This document shows positions 55,319 through 62,442 of a stretch of 64,000 nucleotides of DNA, one piece after another. The notes below the pieces were generated by a model that saw only the letters and a program-made list of their open reading frames with translations, did no database searches and was not told where the DNA came from. How positions within the stretch are numbered: position 1 is the first letter of the stretch; every line of letters begins with the position of its first letter. The DNA is from PFJX01 sp963713085 (lineage in GTDB: Bacteria > Pseudomonadota > Gammaproteobacteria > Burkholderiales > Thiobacillaceae). The stretch lies in contig CAVQKQ010000010.1 of NCBI GenBank assembly GCA_963713085.1, forward strand, positions 62,001 through 126,000. The letters run 5' to 3'. The translations under genes and the position numbers were made by a program.

Positions 55319-55674
55319 GGGGACCTCCTGGGGGTGTGATGAAGCTGAAACCGGCATGCGTCGGCATGGGTGAGACAGAAGCAAGGATGCTTTTCAGACT
55401 ACCCCCGTCGGGCGGCGGCCTCCACCTTGTCCACCCTCCAAAGCCCTGAAAACCGCTCGCCGCTGCTTGCTGGCCACAGTTTTGAGTCTCGTTGTCGGGG
55501 CATGTCCGTCGTGGTGGCCGTCTGTAATTCGCCAGGAACGTTGCTGCCATTTTCGCCTCGAAGTCTGGGCGGGTTCACGGCCATGTCGCTTGTCCCGCCG
55601 GATGTCTTGCGGTTAGCCTAAATAAGACCAACTTCATCCCTTATCACGGAGATCGACTTATCAATATCCTGAAA
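55319..55674. other. 356-bp divergent spacer, no gene
   Basis: Between the OmpA lipoprotein and the transglycosylase genes. Frames are short and atypical. No hairpin with a U-tract seen. Promoters for both genes must lie here. Confidence 0.35.
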
Positions 55675-57159
55675 TTGCTGGCGCGAAACTGTCATGCGCT
55701 GATGGTCTGTTTTGTGTTCGGTGCGGCGATGCCGGCGCTCGCCGCGGAACCGGAGGATTTCCAGACCTGGCTCGCCGGCCTGAGGCAGGAGGCCTTGTCC
55801 CGCGGCGTGGGGGAAAAGATCCTCGACCAGGCCCTGGGGGGCATCGCCCCGGTTCCCGAGGTGCTGGAACTGGACCAGCGACAACCCGAGTTCGTCGATA
55901 CCTTCCTGAATTACCTGGACCGCCGCGTGACACCGGAGCGGGTCGAGCAGGGCGGCAAACTGTTGCGCCAGTATCGCTCGGTGCTCGACCGCGTCGCCAA
56001 TCGCTACGGCGTTCCCGCCAACATCCTGGTGGCCTTCTGGGGGCTTGAAACCCACTACGGCAAGCACCTGGGCGATCATCTGGTGCCCGAGGCGCTGGCC
56101 ACCCTGGCCTACGACACGCGGCGCAGCAGTTTTTTCCGCGGCCAGTTGCTGGAGGCTTTGGACATTCTCCAGGCAGGCCATATCGCGCCTCCCGAGATGA
56201 AAGGCTCCTGGGCCGGCGCCATGGGCCAGGTCCAGTTCATGCCTTCCACCTTCCAGGCCTATGCCGTGGATGGGGATGGGGATGGCCGCAAGGATATCTG
56301 GCATTCCCTGCCCGATGCCTTCGCGTCGGCGGCGAATTTCCTGCATGAACTGGGTTGGCACCCGGGGGAACTGTGGGGGCGCGAGGTGCGTGTCCCCGAG
56401 TCGTTCGATTGGCGCCTCGCCCGTCTCGACGTCAAGAAACCCGTGGACGCCTGGCGCGCCATGGGGGTTACCCAGGCGGACGGCAAGCCCCTGCCCAATT
56501 CGGGTCTGCAAGGGTCCATCGTGGTGCCCCAGGGGCACCGGGGCCCCGCCTTCCTGGTCTACCATAATTTCGACACGATTCTCGACTGGAACCGTTCCGT
56601 CAGCTATGCCCTGGCCGTGGGCTACCTGGCGGACCGGCTGATAGGACTGCCGCCGTTGCAGAACGGATGGGATGCGGACAATCAAAGGCTTGCGCGCGAT
56701 GACGTATTGACCCTGCAGCAAGGCTTGATGCAATTGGGGCTCGATCCGGGCGGCGCGGACGGGGTGCTGGGGTCCAGGACCAAGGCGGCCATCCGCAGCT
56801 ATCAAAGCCAGGCGGGGTTGCCCGCGGACGGTTATCCCTCCCGGGATGTTCTGGAACGATTGCGCGCCGCGACGGCCGGCAGTGCCTCCTCGCCGACCTC
56901 CTCTGCATCGACGGCCCCGGCCCCCGCCCCCGCCCCGCTTCCAATCCCGGCACCGACGTCGACGTTGGCTCCGGCCTCTACCACAGCAACGGCCACAACC
57001 ACAGCCACGGCACAGACCCCCACAACGGTGCCCGCCGTGCCCCCATTCCAGTTCAAGTTTCCGTTCCCATTTCCCTTTCCGCCCCAGGTTCCCGCCCCGT
57101 TCCCCGCACCTCCTGCGGCGCCTGCGAAGCCGGCCGGCCAGTCCCTGCAAACCCCGTGA
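55675..57159 (+). CDS. Lytic murein transglycosylase (MltB type) with PG-binding domain
   Basis: A 494-residue periplasmic peptidoglycan lyase. A signal peptide-like start (HALMVCFVFGAAMPALA) precedes the MltB catalytic domain: ILVAFWGLETHYGKHL holds the catalytic Glu (about 125), and GSWAGAMGQVQFMPSTF and DGDGDGRKDIW follow. A PG_binding_1 domain (LQQGLMQLGLDPGGADGVLGSRTK) lies at about 345-400. The last 95 residues form a Pro/Ala/Thr-rich tail with F-P-F-P repeats. The start is uncertain: TTG 55675 opens the frame, and ATG 55702 would shorten the signal peptide. Confidence 0.88.
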   Translation: MLARNCHALMVCFVFGAAMPALAAEPEDFQTWLAGLRQEALSRGVGEKILDQALGGIAPVPEVLELDQRQPEFVDTFLNYLDRRVTPERVEQGGKLLRQYRSVLDRVANRYGVPANILVAFWGLETHYGKHLGDHLVPEALATLAYDTRRSSFFRGQLLEALDILQAGHIAPPEMKGSWAGAMGQVQFMPSTFQAYAVDGDGDGRKDIWHSLPDAFASAANFLHELGWHPGELWGREVRVPESFDWRLARLDVKKPVDAWRAMGVTQADGKPLPNSGLQGSIVVPQGHRGPAFLVYHNFDTILDWNRSVSYALAVGYLADRLIGLPPLQNGWDADNQRLARDDVLTLQQGLMQLGLDPGGADGVLGSRTKAAIRSYQSQAGLPADGYPSRDVLERLRAATAGSASSPTSSASTAPAPAPAPLPIPAPTSTLAPASTTATATTTATAQTPTTVPAVPPFQFKFPFPFPFPPQVPAPFPAPPAAPAKPAGQSLQTP

Positions 57160-57173
57160 CCCCTGGAGTGGAT

Positions 57174-57374
57174 ATGGAATCCCGCTTGAACGAACTGGAG
57201 GCCAAGCTGAGTTTTGCCGAGGATGAGATCGAGACGCTGAGCCGCACGGTATTCGAGCAGCACCGGCGCATCGATCTGCTGCAGGAGCAGATTCGTCTCC
57301 TGCATCAGCAGATCCAGGGCCTTGCGCCGCAGGAGGGACGGAACCCGGGCGATGAGATACCGCCCCATTACTGA
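57174..57374 (+). CDS. slyX: SlyX-family protein
   Basis: A 66-residue coiled coil (ESRLNELEAKLSFAEDEIETLSRTVFEQHRRIDLLQEQIRLLHQQIQ) that matches SlyX throughout. The function of SlyX is not settled. GGAG precedes the ATG. It lies 14 bp after the transglycosylase stop and 81 bp before the binding-protein start, so it probably belongs to the same transcript. Confidence 0.88.
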   Translation: MESRLNELEAKLSFAEDEIETLSRTVFEQHRRIDLLQEQIRLLHQQIQGLAPQEGRNPGDEIPPHY

Positions 57375-57455
57375 TTGCAGGGTTGGGTGGTGGCCGTTAC
57401 GGTGGTATCCGAACACGATAAACTTCGTTCGTTCAGATCTCCGGGTGGTTTTGTC

Positions 57456-58496
57456 GTGCGCGCCGTCAGATGTATCCAAACCGTCCTGGCCCTGGTGCTC
57501 GGCGTGCTCGTGCTGGCCGTCCCGGCTGCGGCCGGGGACACGCTGCGGGTGCTGGCCTGGCCGGGTTACGCGGACCCCGATCTGGTCCGTGCGTTCGAAA
57601 AGCGTTTCGACGTCCGGGTGGAAGTCACCTTCGTCAGCACCGACGATGCTCTGCGGGAAAAGCTGAACGCCCACGACAGCAAGGATTTCGACGTGTTCGC
57701 CGCCAATACCGCCGAACTCGCCCGCTTCATCGACCAGGGCATCAGCGTGCCCCTGGACATGGACAGGATTCCCAACACCCCGCACCAGGCGCCCCGTTTT
57801 CGTAACCTGAGCGCCATACCCGGCATTACCCGCAACGGGGCGGTCTACGCCATCCCCTATACCTATTCGGAAATGGGCCTGATCTACAACCGCAAGCAGG
57901 TCAAGGAAACCCCCACCTCCATGGCGGCCATGTGGGACCCCCGCTACCAGGGGCGGGTACTGGCGTACGATGGCAGCGCCCACAACTTCACCCTTGCCGC
58001 CTTGCTGCTGGGCGTCCGGAACCCGTTCCGGCTCGACGACCGGGACTACAAGCGGGTTGTGGCCAAGCTGATAGCCCTGCGCCGCAACGCGCTGACGTTC
58101 TACAGCCTGCCGGAGGAGGCCGTCGAACTGTTCCGCGACAACTCGGTGGCGCTGCTGTTCGCCAATTACGGCTCCCAGCAGATCAAGCAGCTGCGGAAGG
58201 CCGGAGCGGACATCGGCTACGTCATTCCCCGGGAGGGAGCCCTGGCATGGCTGGACTGCTGGTCCGTGACCCGTGGCGCCCACAACAAGCAACTGGCGGA
58301 AAGCTGGATCAACTACACACTTGAGCAGCCGGTCAGCTCCGCCCTGACCGAACGCCAGGGCCTGGCCAACACCCTCCAGGCAACCCATGCCGAGTCGTCG
58401 GGCCGGTTCATCTGGCTGGAACCGGTGGAGGATGCCAGCCGGCGCAGCGCCCTCTGGGAGCGGATCGTGTCCGGCGATCTGCCCGGTAAGTTTTAA
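57456..58496 (+). CDS. PotF-type polyamine/cation-binding periplasmic protein
   Basis: A 346-residue substrate-binding protein of the PotD/PotF family. The signal peptide (after a GTG start: MRAVRCIQTVLALVLGVLVLAVPAAA) precedes LRVLAWPGYADPDLVRAFEKRF and FDVFAANTAELARFIDQG. Later parts read VYAIPYTYSEMGLIYN, FANYGSQQIKQLRKAG and ESWINYTLEQPVSSAL. No permease or ATPase genes adjoin, so it is an orphan binding protein. A longer frame from 57375 (TTG) is possible. The next gene, a membrane diguanylate cyclase, starts two bases after the stop codon, so the two are tightly coupled. Confidence 0.85.
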   Translation: MRAVRCIQTVLALVLGVLVLAVPAAAGDTLRVLAWPGYADPDLVRAFEKRFDVRVEVTFVSTDDALREKLNAHDSKDFDVFAANTAELARFIDQGISVPLDMDRIPNTPHQAPRFRNLSAIPGITRNGAVYAIPYTYSEMGLIYNRKQVKETPTSMAAMWDPRYQGRVLAYDGSAHNFTLAALLLGVRNPFRLDDRDYKRVVAKLIALRRNALTFYSLPEEAVELFRDNSVALLFANYGSQQIKQLRKAGADIGYVIPREGALAWLDCWSVTRGAHNKQLAESWINYTLEQPVSSALTERQGLANTLQATHAESSGRFIWLEPVEDASRRSALWERIVSGDLPGKF

Positions 58497-58497
58497 C

Positions 58498-60231
58498 ATG
58501 CGTCTCGGCACCAAGCTGGGAATCCTGCTGGCAGTGTTCGGCATCTTGGCCTCGGGCCTGACCAGCTATTACTCTTACCGGACCAGCCGGGTACTCCTGA
58601 CCAAGGCTGCGGAACACGATCTGCTGACCTCCACCCAGGTTCTGGTACGGCGCTTTTCCCTCGCCCTGGGGGAGGTCGCCAGCAACGCCAGGATGTTGGC
58701 CGCGCTGTCCGATGCCGACCAAGTCGGCGCGGCGCCTTTGAGCCCGGTCAGCGTAGCCGGCAAGGACACCCTGGCGGATACCTTTTCGGCCATGCTGGCG
58801 GTGCACCCGGAATACTTCCAGATCCGCCTTATCAGCGCGGAGAACCATGGCCTCGAATTGGTGCGGGTGGACCGGGATACCAACGCACTGGTCCGGGTGC
58901 AAGGGGACAATCTTCAGGAAAAGGGCCATTTTCCATACGTATTCAAGGCATTGCGCCTTACGGAGGGGGAGGTCTACGTATCCAAGATCGGCATCAATCA
59001 TGAGCAAGGCGCCCATTCGGGGCTGGACAAGCCCACCCTGCGGGTGGCGACCCCGGTTTTTTCCAATCACGGCAAGGAGTTGGGGCTGATCGTCATCAGC
59101 GTGGACCTGAACGGCCTGTTCGCGCTGCTCAAGACCGATCTGCCGGAGTATTACCGGCTCTACCTTGCCAACGAATGGGGCGATTTCCTGATCCATCCCG
59201 ACCCCAGTCGGTGTTTCGGCTTCGACAAGGGGCGCCGTTTCCTGCTTCAGGACGCATTCAATGCGACCCAGGGACTTTTCCAGGGCAAGGTCCAGACCGT
59301 GGTCACCCGTGCCAGACACGACGAAGGGCAGCCGGAGGATCTGCTGGCCGCCTTTTCCCGCCTGTCGTTCGGCAATGCGCAGGCAAACCGATTCGTGGTG
59401 GCGGGGCTGGCCATGCCCATGGACAGGGTCCTGGCGGATACCCACCTGCTTGGCGTCACGGCCGTCAAGACCGTGGTGGTCTTCAGCGCGCTTGCCATCC
59501 TGATCTCCTTCCTGCTGTCCAGGGTGCTGACCCGGCCCCTCAAGATGATGGCCAGGGCCGCCAAGCGCTTCTCCCGGGAGCATGACATGGGAGAACTTCC
59601 CGTGGGGCGCAAGGACGAGATCGGCCAACTGGCCCGCGGCTTCAACGACATGCAGGTGGAAATCAAGGCCTATCTGGAGGAACTCCATGAAAGCCGCAGC
59701 AAGCTCGAACACCTGGCCCGCCACGACACCCTCACCGGACTGCCCAATCGCCTGCTGTTCTTCGACCGGCTTGAGCTTGCCGTTGCCGCCGCCCGCCGCA
59801 GCGGCAAGCAGCTTGCGGTGTTCTTCATCGACCTGGACCGTTTCAAGGAAATCAACGACGACCAGGGGCACGGGGCCGGCGACGAGGTCCTCCAGGTGAT
59901 CGCGCAACGGCTGAAGGGCATGGTGCGGGAAGTGGATACCGTGGCGCGTCTGGGCGGGGACGAGTTCATCATCCTGTTCGACGGCCTGGGCGACGTTCGA
60001 CCCCTGGAGATGATGGCCCAGAAGGTCGTCCAGGGCGTCGCCCAGCCCATGGACCTGAACGGGCGGTCGGTGGCGGTCAGCGCCAGCGTCGGCATCAGCA
60101 TCTTCCCCGAGGATGCGCCCAGCGCCAACGAACTGGTGCACAAGGCCGACCTGGCCATGTATCGCTCGAAAGCCCTGGGGGAGAATGCCGCCTACTTCTA
60201 TTCGGAAGGGACGGACCAGGGCCAGCCGTAA
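58498..60231 (+). CDS. Membrane diguanylate cyclase (Cache, HAMP, GGDEF)
   Basis: A 577-residue cyclic-di-GMP synthase. TM1 (about 5-25) and TM2 (about 322-344) flank a periplasmic dCache-like sensor of about 290 residues. A HAMP segment (LTRPLKMMARAAKRF...DEIGQLARGFNDMQ) follows. The catalytic domain has GGDEF at 486-490 and the inhibitory I-site RxxD (REVD, 477-480) exactly five residues upstream, so product inhibition is expected. The gene overlaps the upstream transcript closely, so the binding protein upstream may deliver its signal. A parallel is NspS-MbaA of Vibrio cholerae. Confidence 0.93.
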   Translation: MRLGTKLGILLAVFGILASGLTSYYSYRTSRVLLTKAAEHDLLTSTQVLVRRFSLALGEVASNARMLAALSDADQVGAAPLSPVSVAGKDTLADTFSAMLAVHPEYFQIRLISAENHGLELVRVDRDTNALVRVQGDNLQEKGHFPYVFKALRLTEGEVYVSKIGINHEQGAHSGLDKPTLRVATPVFSNHGKELGLIVISVDLNGLFALLKTDLPEYYRLYLANEWGDFLIHPDPSRCFGFDKGRRFLLQDAFNATQGLFQGKVQTVVTRARHDEGQPEDLLAAFSRLSFGNAQANRFVVAGLAMPMDRVLADTHLLGVTAVKTVVVFSALAILISFLLSRVLTRPLKMMARAAKRFSREHDMGELPVGRKDEIGQLARGFNDMQVEIKAYLEELHESRSKLEHLARHDTLTGLPNRLLFFDRLELAVAAARRSGKQLAVFFIDLDRFKEINDDQGHGAGDEVLQVIAQRLKGMVREVDTVARLGGDEFIILFDGLGDVRPLEMMAQKVVQGVAQPMDLNGRSVAVSASVGISIFPEDAPSANELVHKADLAMYRSKALGENAAYFYSEGTDQGQP

Positions 60232-60246
60232 TGCCGGAAGTGGGCG

Positions 60247-60936
60247 TCAGCCCAGGTGCGCACGGTGCAGCCGGACCCCGGCGCCGGCCGCGCCGATCAG
60301 CAGACGCGAGAGCAGGGCCAGATCCGGCGGCATGCCGCCGCGGCGCACGTCCAGCAACAGGGCGATGCGCACCCGGTCGCTGCGGTTCCATACCTCGTGG
60401 GGGAAGGTGTCGTCCCAGAGCAGCCATTCGCCGTCGCCGATGGCGTGGTCCACGTCGTCCAGTCTGAGCACGGTGGCGGGACGACCGTCGGGCCCGGCGG
60501 GCACCGACAGTCCCAGGTAGAAGCGGACCACGCCCCGGAAGGGGCCCCGGTGCCGGGGGATGTGCTTGCCAGGGGCGAGAAAGGACAGGGTCGCGGAAAG
60601 CACGTCCGGCGATCCTGACAGCAGTCCTGCCAGCGTCGGGCAGCGGGTCAGGTTGCCGGGCACCGGAACCCCGTAGGCCTTCAGGATCAACATGCGCCAG
60701 TCCCGGCCGTCGTTGGCCGAGATGTCGGCCTGGCTGGCCATCAGCTCATGGAAGCGTGGCACCCGGGACAGATCCTCGGCCACAGCCAGGGCTTCTTCCC
60801 GAAGCTTCCGCCAGGCCCCGGCGAACCGTTCGGCGTCGGGGAAATGGCTGGCGGCGTCCAGGACCGCCGGTCCAGAAAGTCGGCGGTCGTAGATTCGCCT
60901 GACCATCCCGGCGCTCAGCTCATATATCAGGCTCAT
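60247..60936 (-). CDS. Aspartyl/asparaginyl beta-hydroxylase family protein
   Basis: A 229-residue Fe(II)/2-oxoglutarate dioxygenase-fold protein. The metal ligands are expected in HIPRHRGPFRGVVRFYLGL (about 122-140) and DDTFPHEVWNRSDRVRIALLLDV (about 175-197), where the His in FPHEVWN and the Arg for 2-oxoglutarate are in place. Similar proteins modify lipid A, antibiotics or peptides. The substrate is unknown. It is convergent with the cyclase gene (15-bp gap). Confidence 0.88.
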   Translation of the reverse strand: MSLIYELSAGMVRRIYDRRLSGPAVLDAASHFPDAERFAGAWRKLREEALAVAEDLSRVPRFHELMASQADISANDGRDWRMLILKAYGVPVPGNLTRCPTLAGLLSGSPDVLSATLSFLAPGKHIPRHRGPFRGVVRFYLGLSVPAGPDGRPATVLRLDDVDHAIGDGEWLLWDDTFPHEVWNRSDRVRIALLLDVRRGGMPPDLALLSRLLIGAAGAGVRLHRAHLG

Positions 60937-61431
60937 GGTGGTCCATTCCGAACGGGAGATTGGCTTTGGTAGGCACTGGAGCGGTCAGGCTCATGGAAGT
61001 TCCTGGGGCCATGGCTTCGTGAGCCAGTGCGAGTTGCCAGCAAGCATCTCAAGTGTCGTTTTCCATGGCTAGGATTGCTGGAAGACTCGGTCAGGGCCAT
61101 GACCACCCGTAGCTACAGCCATGGCCGCAAATATTTCAAATGGGGACAAGTTCCCACCTTCATACCTTCCTCACCCCGCCCCCTACTTGCCACCTTCTTG
61201 TCCATCGTCGGCAACAGTCGGCCTTCCACCCGCGCCTGGGCGATGACGATGCGGTCGAAGGGATCTTAGTACAGGCGGGGCAGCTCGTGGAGTCAGATTC
61301 CTCTGTTACCGGATCGTGTCCTGCCGCGTTACGGCCTATTCGGCCCGGGTAAGCGACAAGCGCATCGCCGCGAATGATTCGCCCTGTGGGCAAGTGCACG
61401 GTATCCGGGCTGTTGTGCTGTGCGTATGGTG
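60937..61431. other. 495-bp spacer with a decayed toxin relic
   Basis: No intact gene. Its minus strand contains the PIN-domain remnant at 61186-61292. The remainder (60937-61185 and 61293-61431) shows nothing I can name. A short G/C-rich stretch near 61160-61190 has no clear structure. Confidence 0.4.
61186..61292 (-). pseudogene. Remnant of a VapC-type PIN-domain toxin
   Basis: In one minus-strand frame the DNA reads LHELPRLY, then a stop codon, then DPFDRIVIAQARVEGRLLPT and MDKKV. This is the C-terminal signature of PIN nucleases (LPxLHRDPFDRxLIAQA...LLTxD), including the catalytic Asp of DPFDR. An in-frame TAA sits where Arg is expected, and a TGA precedes the fragment. No antitoxin or N-terminal half is present. 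It is a decayed relic, supporting a conflict-gene history for this end of the window. Confidence 0.6.
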
Positions 61432-62442
61432 TTATCGCTTGCGTTTCTTGCCTCCGGATTTCTTGCTGGGTGGCGTGCGGAAACCCGGACGCTTGATTTG
61501 GGCGAGCAGTCTGGCTGTCTCAAGCGTGGATGGATGCTGGGGACCCAGGACCTGTTTCTCGACTTCGAGAGCCGTCTGGGCGTGGTCATAGGCCAGTGCG
61601 GTTCTGCCGAGCGCCAATTCGTAACCTGCAATGTTGTGGAGGCTGCCGGCCGTATCGGGATGCCGGTCGCCGAACAGTTCGCGCCGGATGGCGAGGGCCT
61701 GCTCGGCCAGTTCCAGGGCGTGTTTGGGGTTGCCCAAGGCATTGGTGAAGCCGGCGACGTTGTTGAGCGATGTGGCCGTATTGGGATGGCGTTCACCGAA
61801 CAGTTCGCGCTGGATAGTGAGGGCCTGCTCGGTCAGTTCCAGGGCGCGCTTGGGGTTACCCAGGGCGTTGGTGTAGAGGGCGACGTTGTTGAGTGATTGA
61901 GCCGTATCGGGATGCCGTTCGCCGAACAGTTTGCGCCGGATGGCGAGGGCCTGCTCGGCCAGTTCCAGGGCGCGCTTGGGGTTGCCCAGGACATTGGTGT
62001 AGCTGGCGACGTTGTTGAGTGATTGGGCCGTATCGGGATGCCGTTCGCCGAACAGTTCGCGCCGGATGGCGAGGGCCTGCTCGGCCAGTTCCAGGGCGCG
62101 CTTGGGGTTGCCCAGGCCATCAACAGCATAGGCTAGGTCGCCATACAAATCGGCCATAAGTGGCCGGTCATCGCAGCCCTGATTTTCGTATTCGGCGAGG
62201 GCGAGTTCGATCAGCCGTTTGATTTCCTGCGGCTGTCCCCGGTGGTACGGCGGGTAGGCCTGGAGCCAGGTGAGGCGGCTGGCTTGCCGCGGCGCCAAGC
62301 TTAATGCGTGGTCGTGCCATTCCCGCAGGTGGTCGATGGCGGCTTCGAAGCGGGGCAGTTGCTGGAAGTCCTTGCGCAGGGCATAGAACCAGTCGCCGAT
62401 ACGCTGGCAGATGTCCGCCGCCCAGGTGGATTTCTCCGTCAC
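61432..62442 (-). CDS. TPR protein (kinesin-light-chain-like repeats)
   Basis: A 336-residue protein starting at GTG whose start overlaps the stop codon of the NB-ARC gene (GTGA). After about 80 residues of helical sequence it contains at least five 42-residue TPRs of the kinesin light chain type (LGNPKRALELAEQALAIRRE, LFGERHPDTAQSLNNVA). Four are nearly identical at DNA level as 126-bp units. The C-terminus is strongly basic (KKSGGKKRKR). It probably supplies the sensor/superstructure part of a split STAND ATPase system. Confidence 0.85.
   Translation of the reverse strand: MTEKSTWAADICQRIGDWFYALRKDFQQLPRFEAAIDHLREWHDHALSLAPRQASRLTWLQAYPPYHRGQPQEIKRLIELALAEYENQGCDDRPLMADLYGDLAYAVDGLGNPKRALELAEQALAIRRELFGERHPDTAQSLNNVASYTNVLGNPKRALELAEQALAIRRKLFGERHPDTAQSLNNVALYTNALGNPKRALELTEQALTIQRELFGERHPNTATSLNNVAGFTNALGNPKHALELAEQALAIRRELFGDRHPDTAGSLHNIAGYELALGRTALAYDHAQTALEVEKQVLGPQHPSTLETARLLAQIKRPGFRTPPSKKSGGKKRKR
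61600..62120. repeat. Four tandem 126-bp coding repeats
   Basis: Conserved words (for example CGCTTGGGGTTGCCCAGG) recur at 62099, 61973, 61847 and 61721 (the last as TGTTTGGGG), at exactly 126-bp spacing. Each encodes one 42-residue TPR. High similarity suggests recent duplication, and unequal recombination could change copy number. Confidence 0.75.

Noticed and set aside
61600..62120. Regular 126-bp repeats as a CRISPR or satellite array
   Set aside because: The repeats are in-frame TPR codons without spacers and encode a sensible protein.
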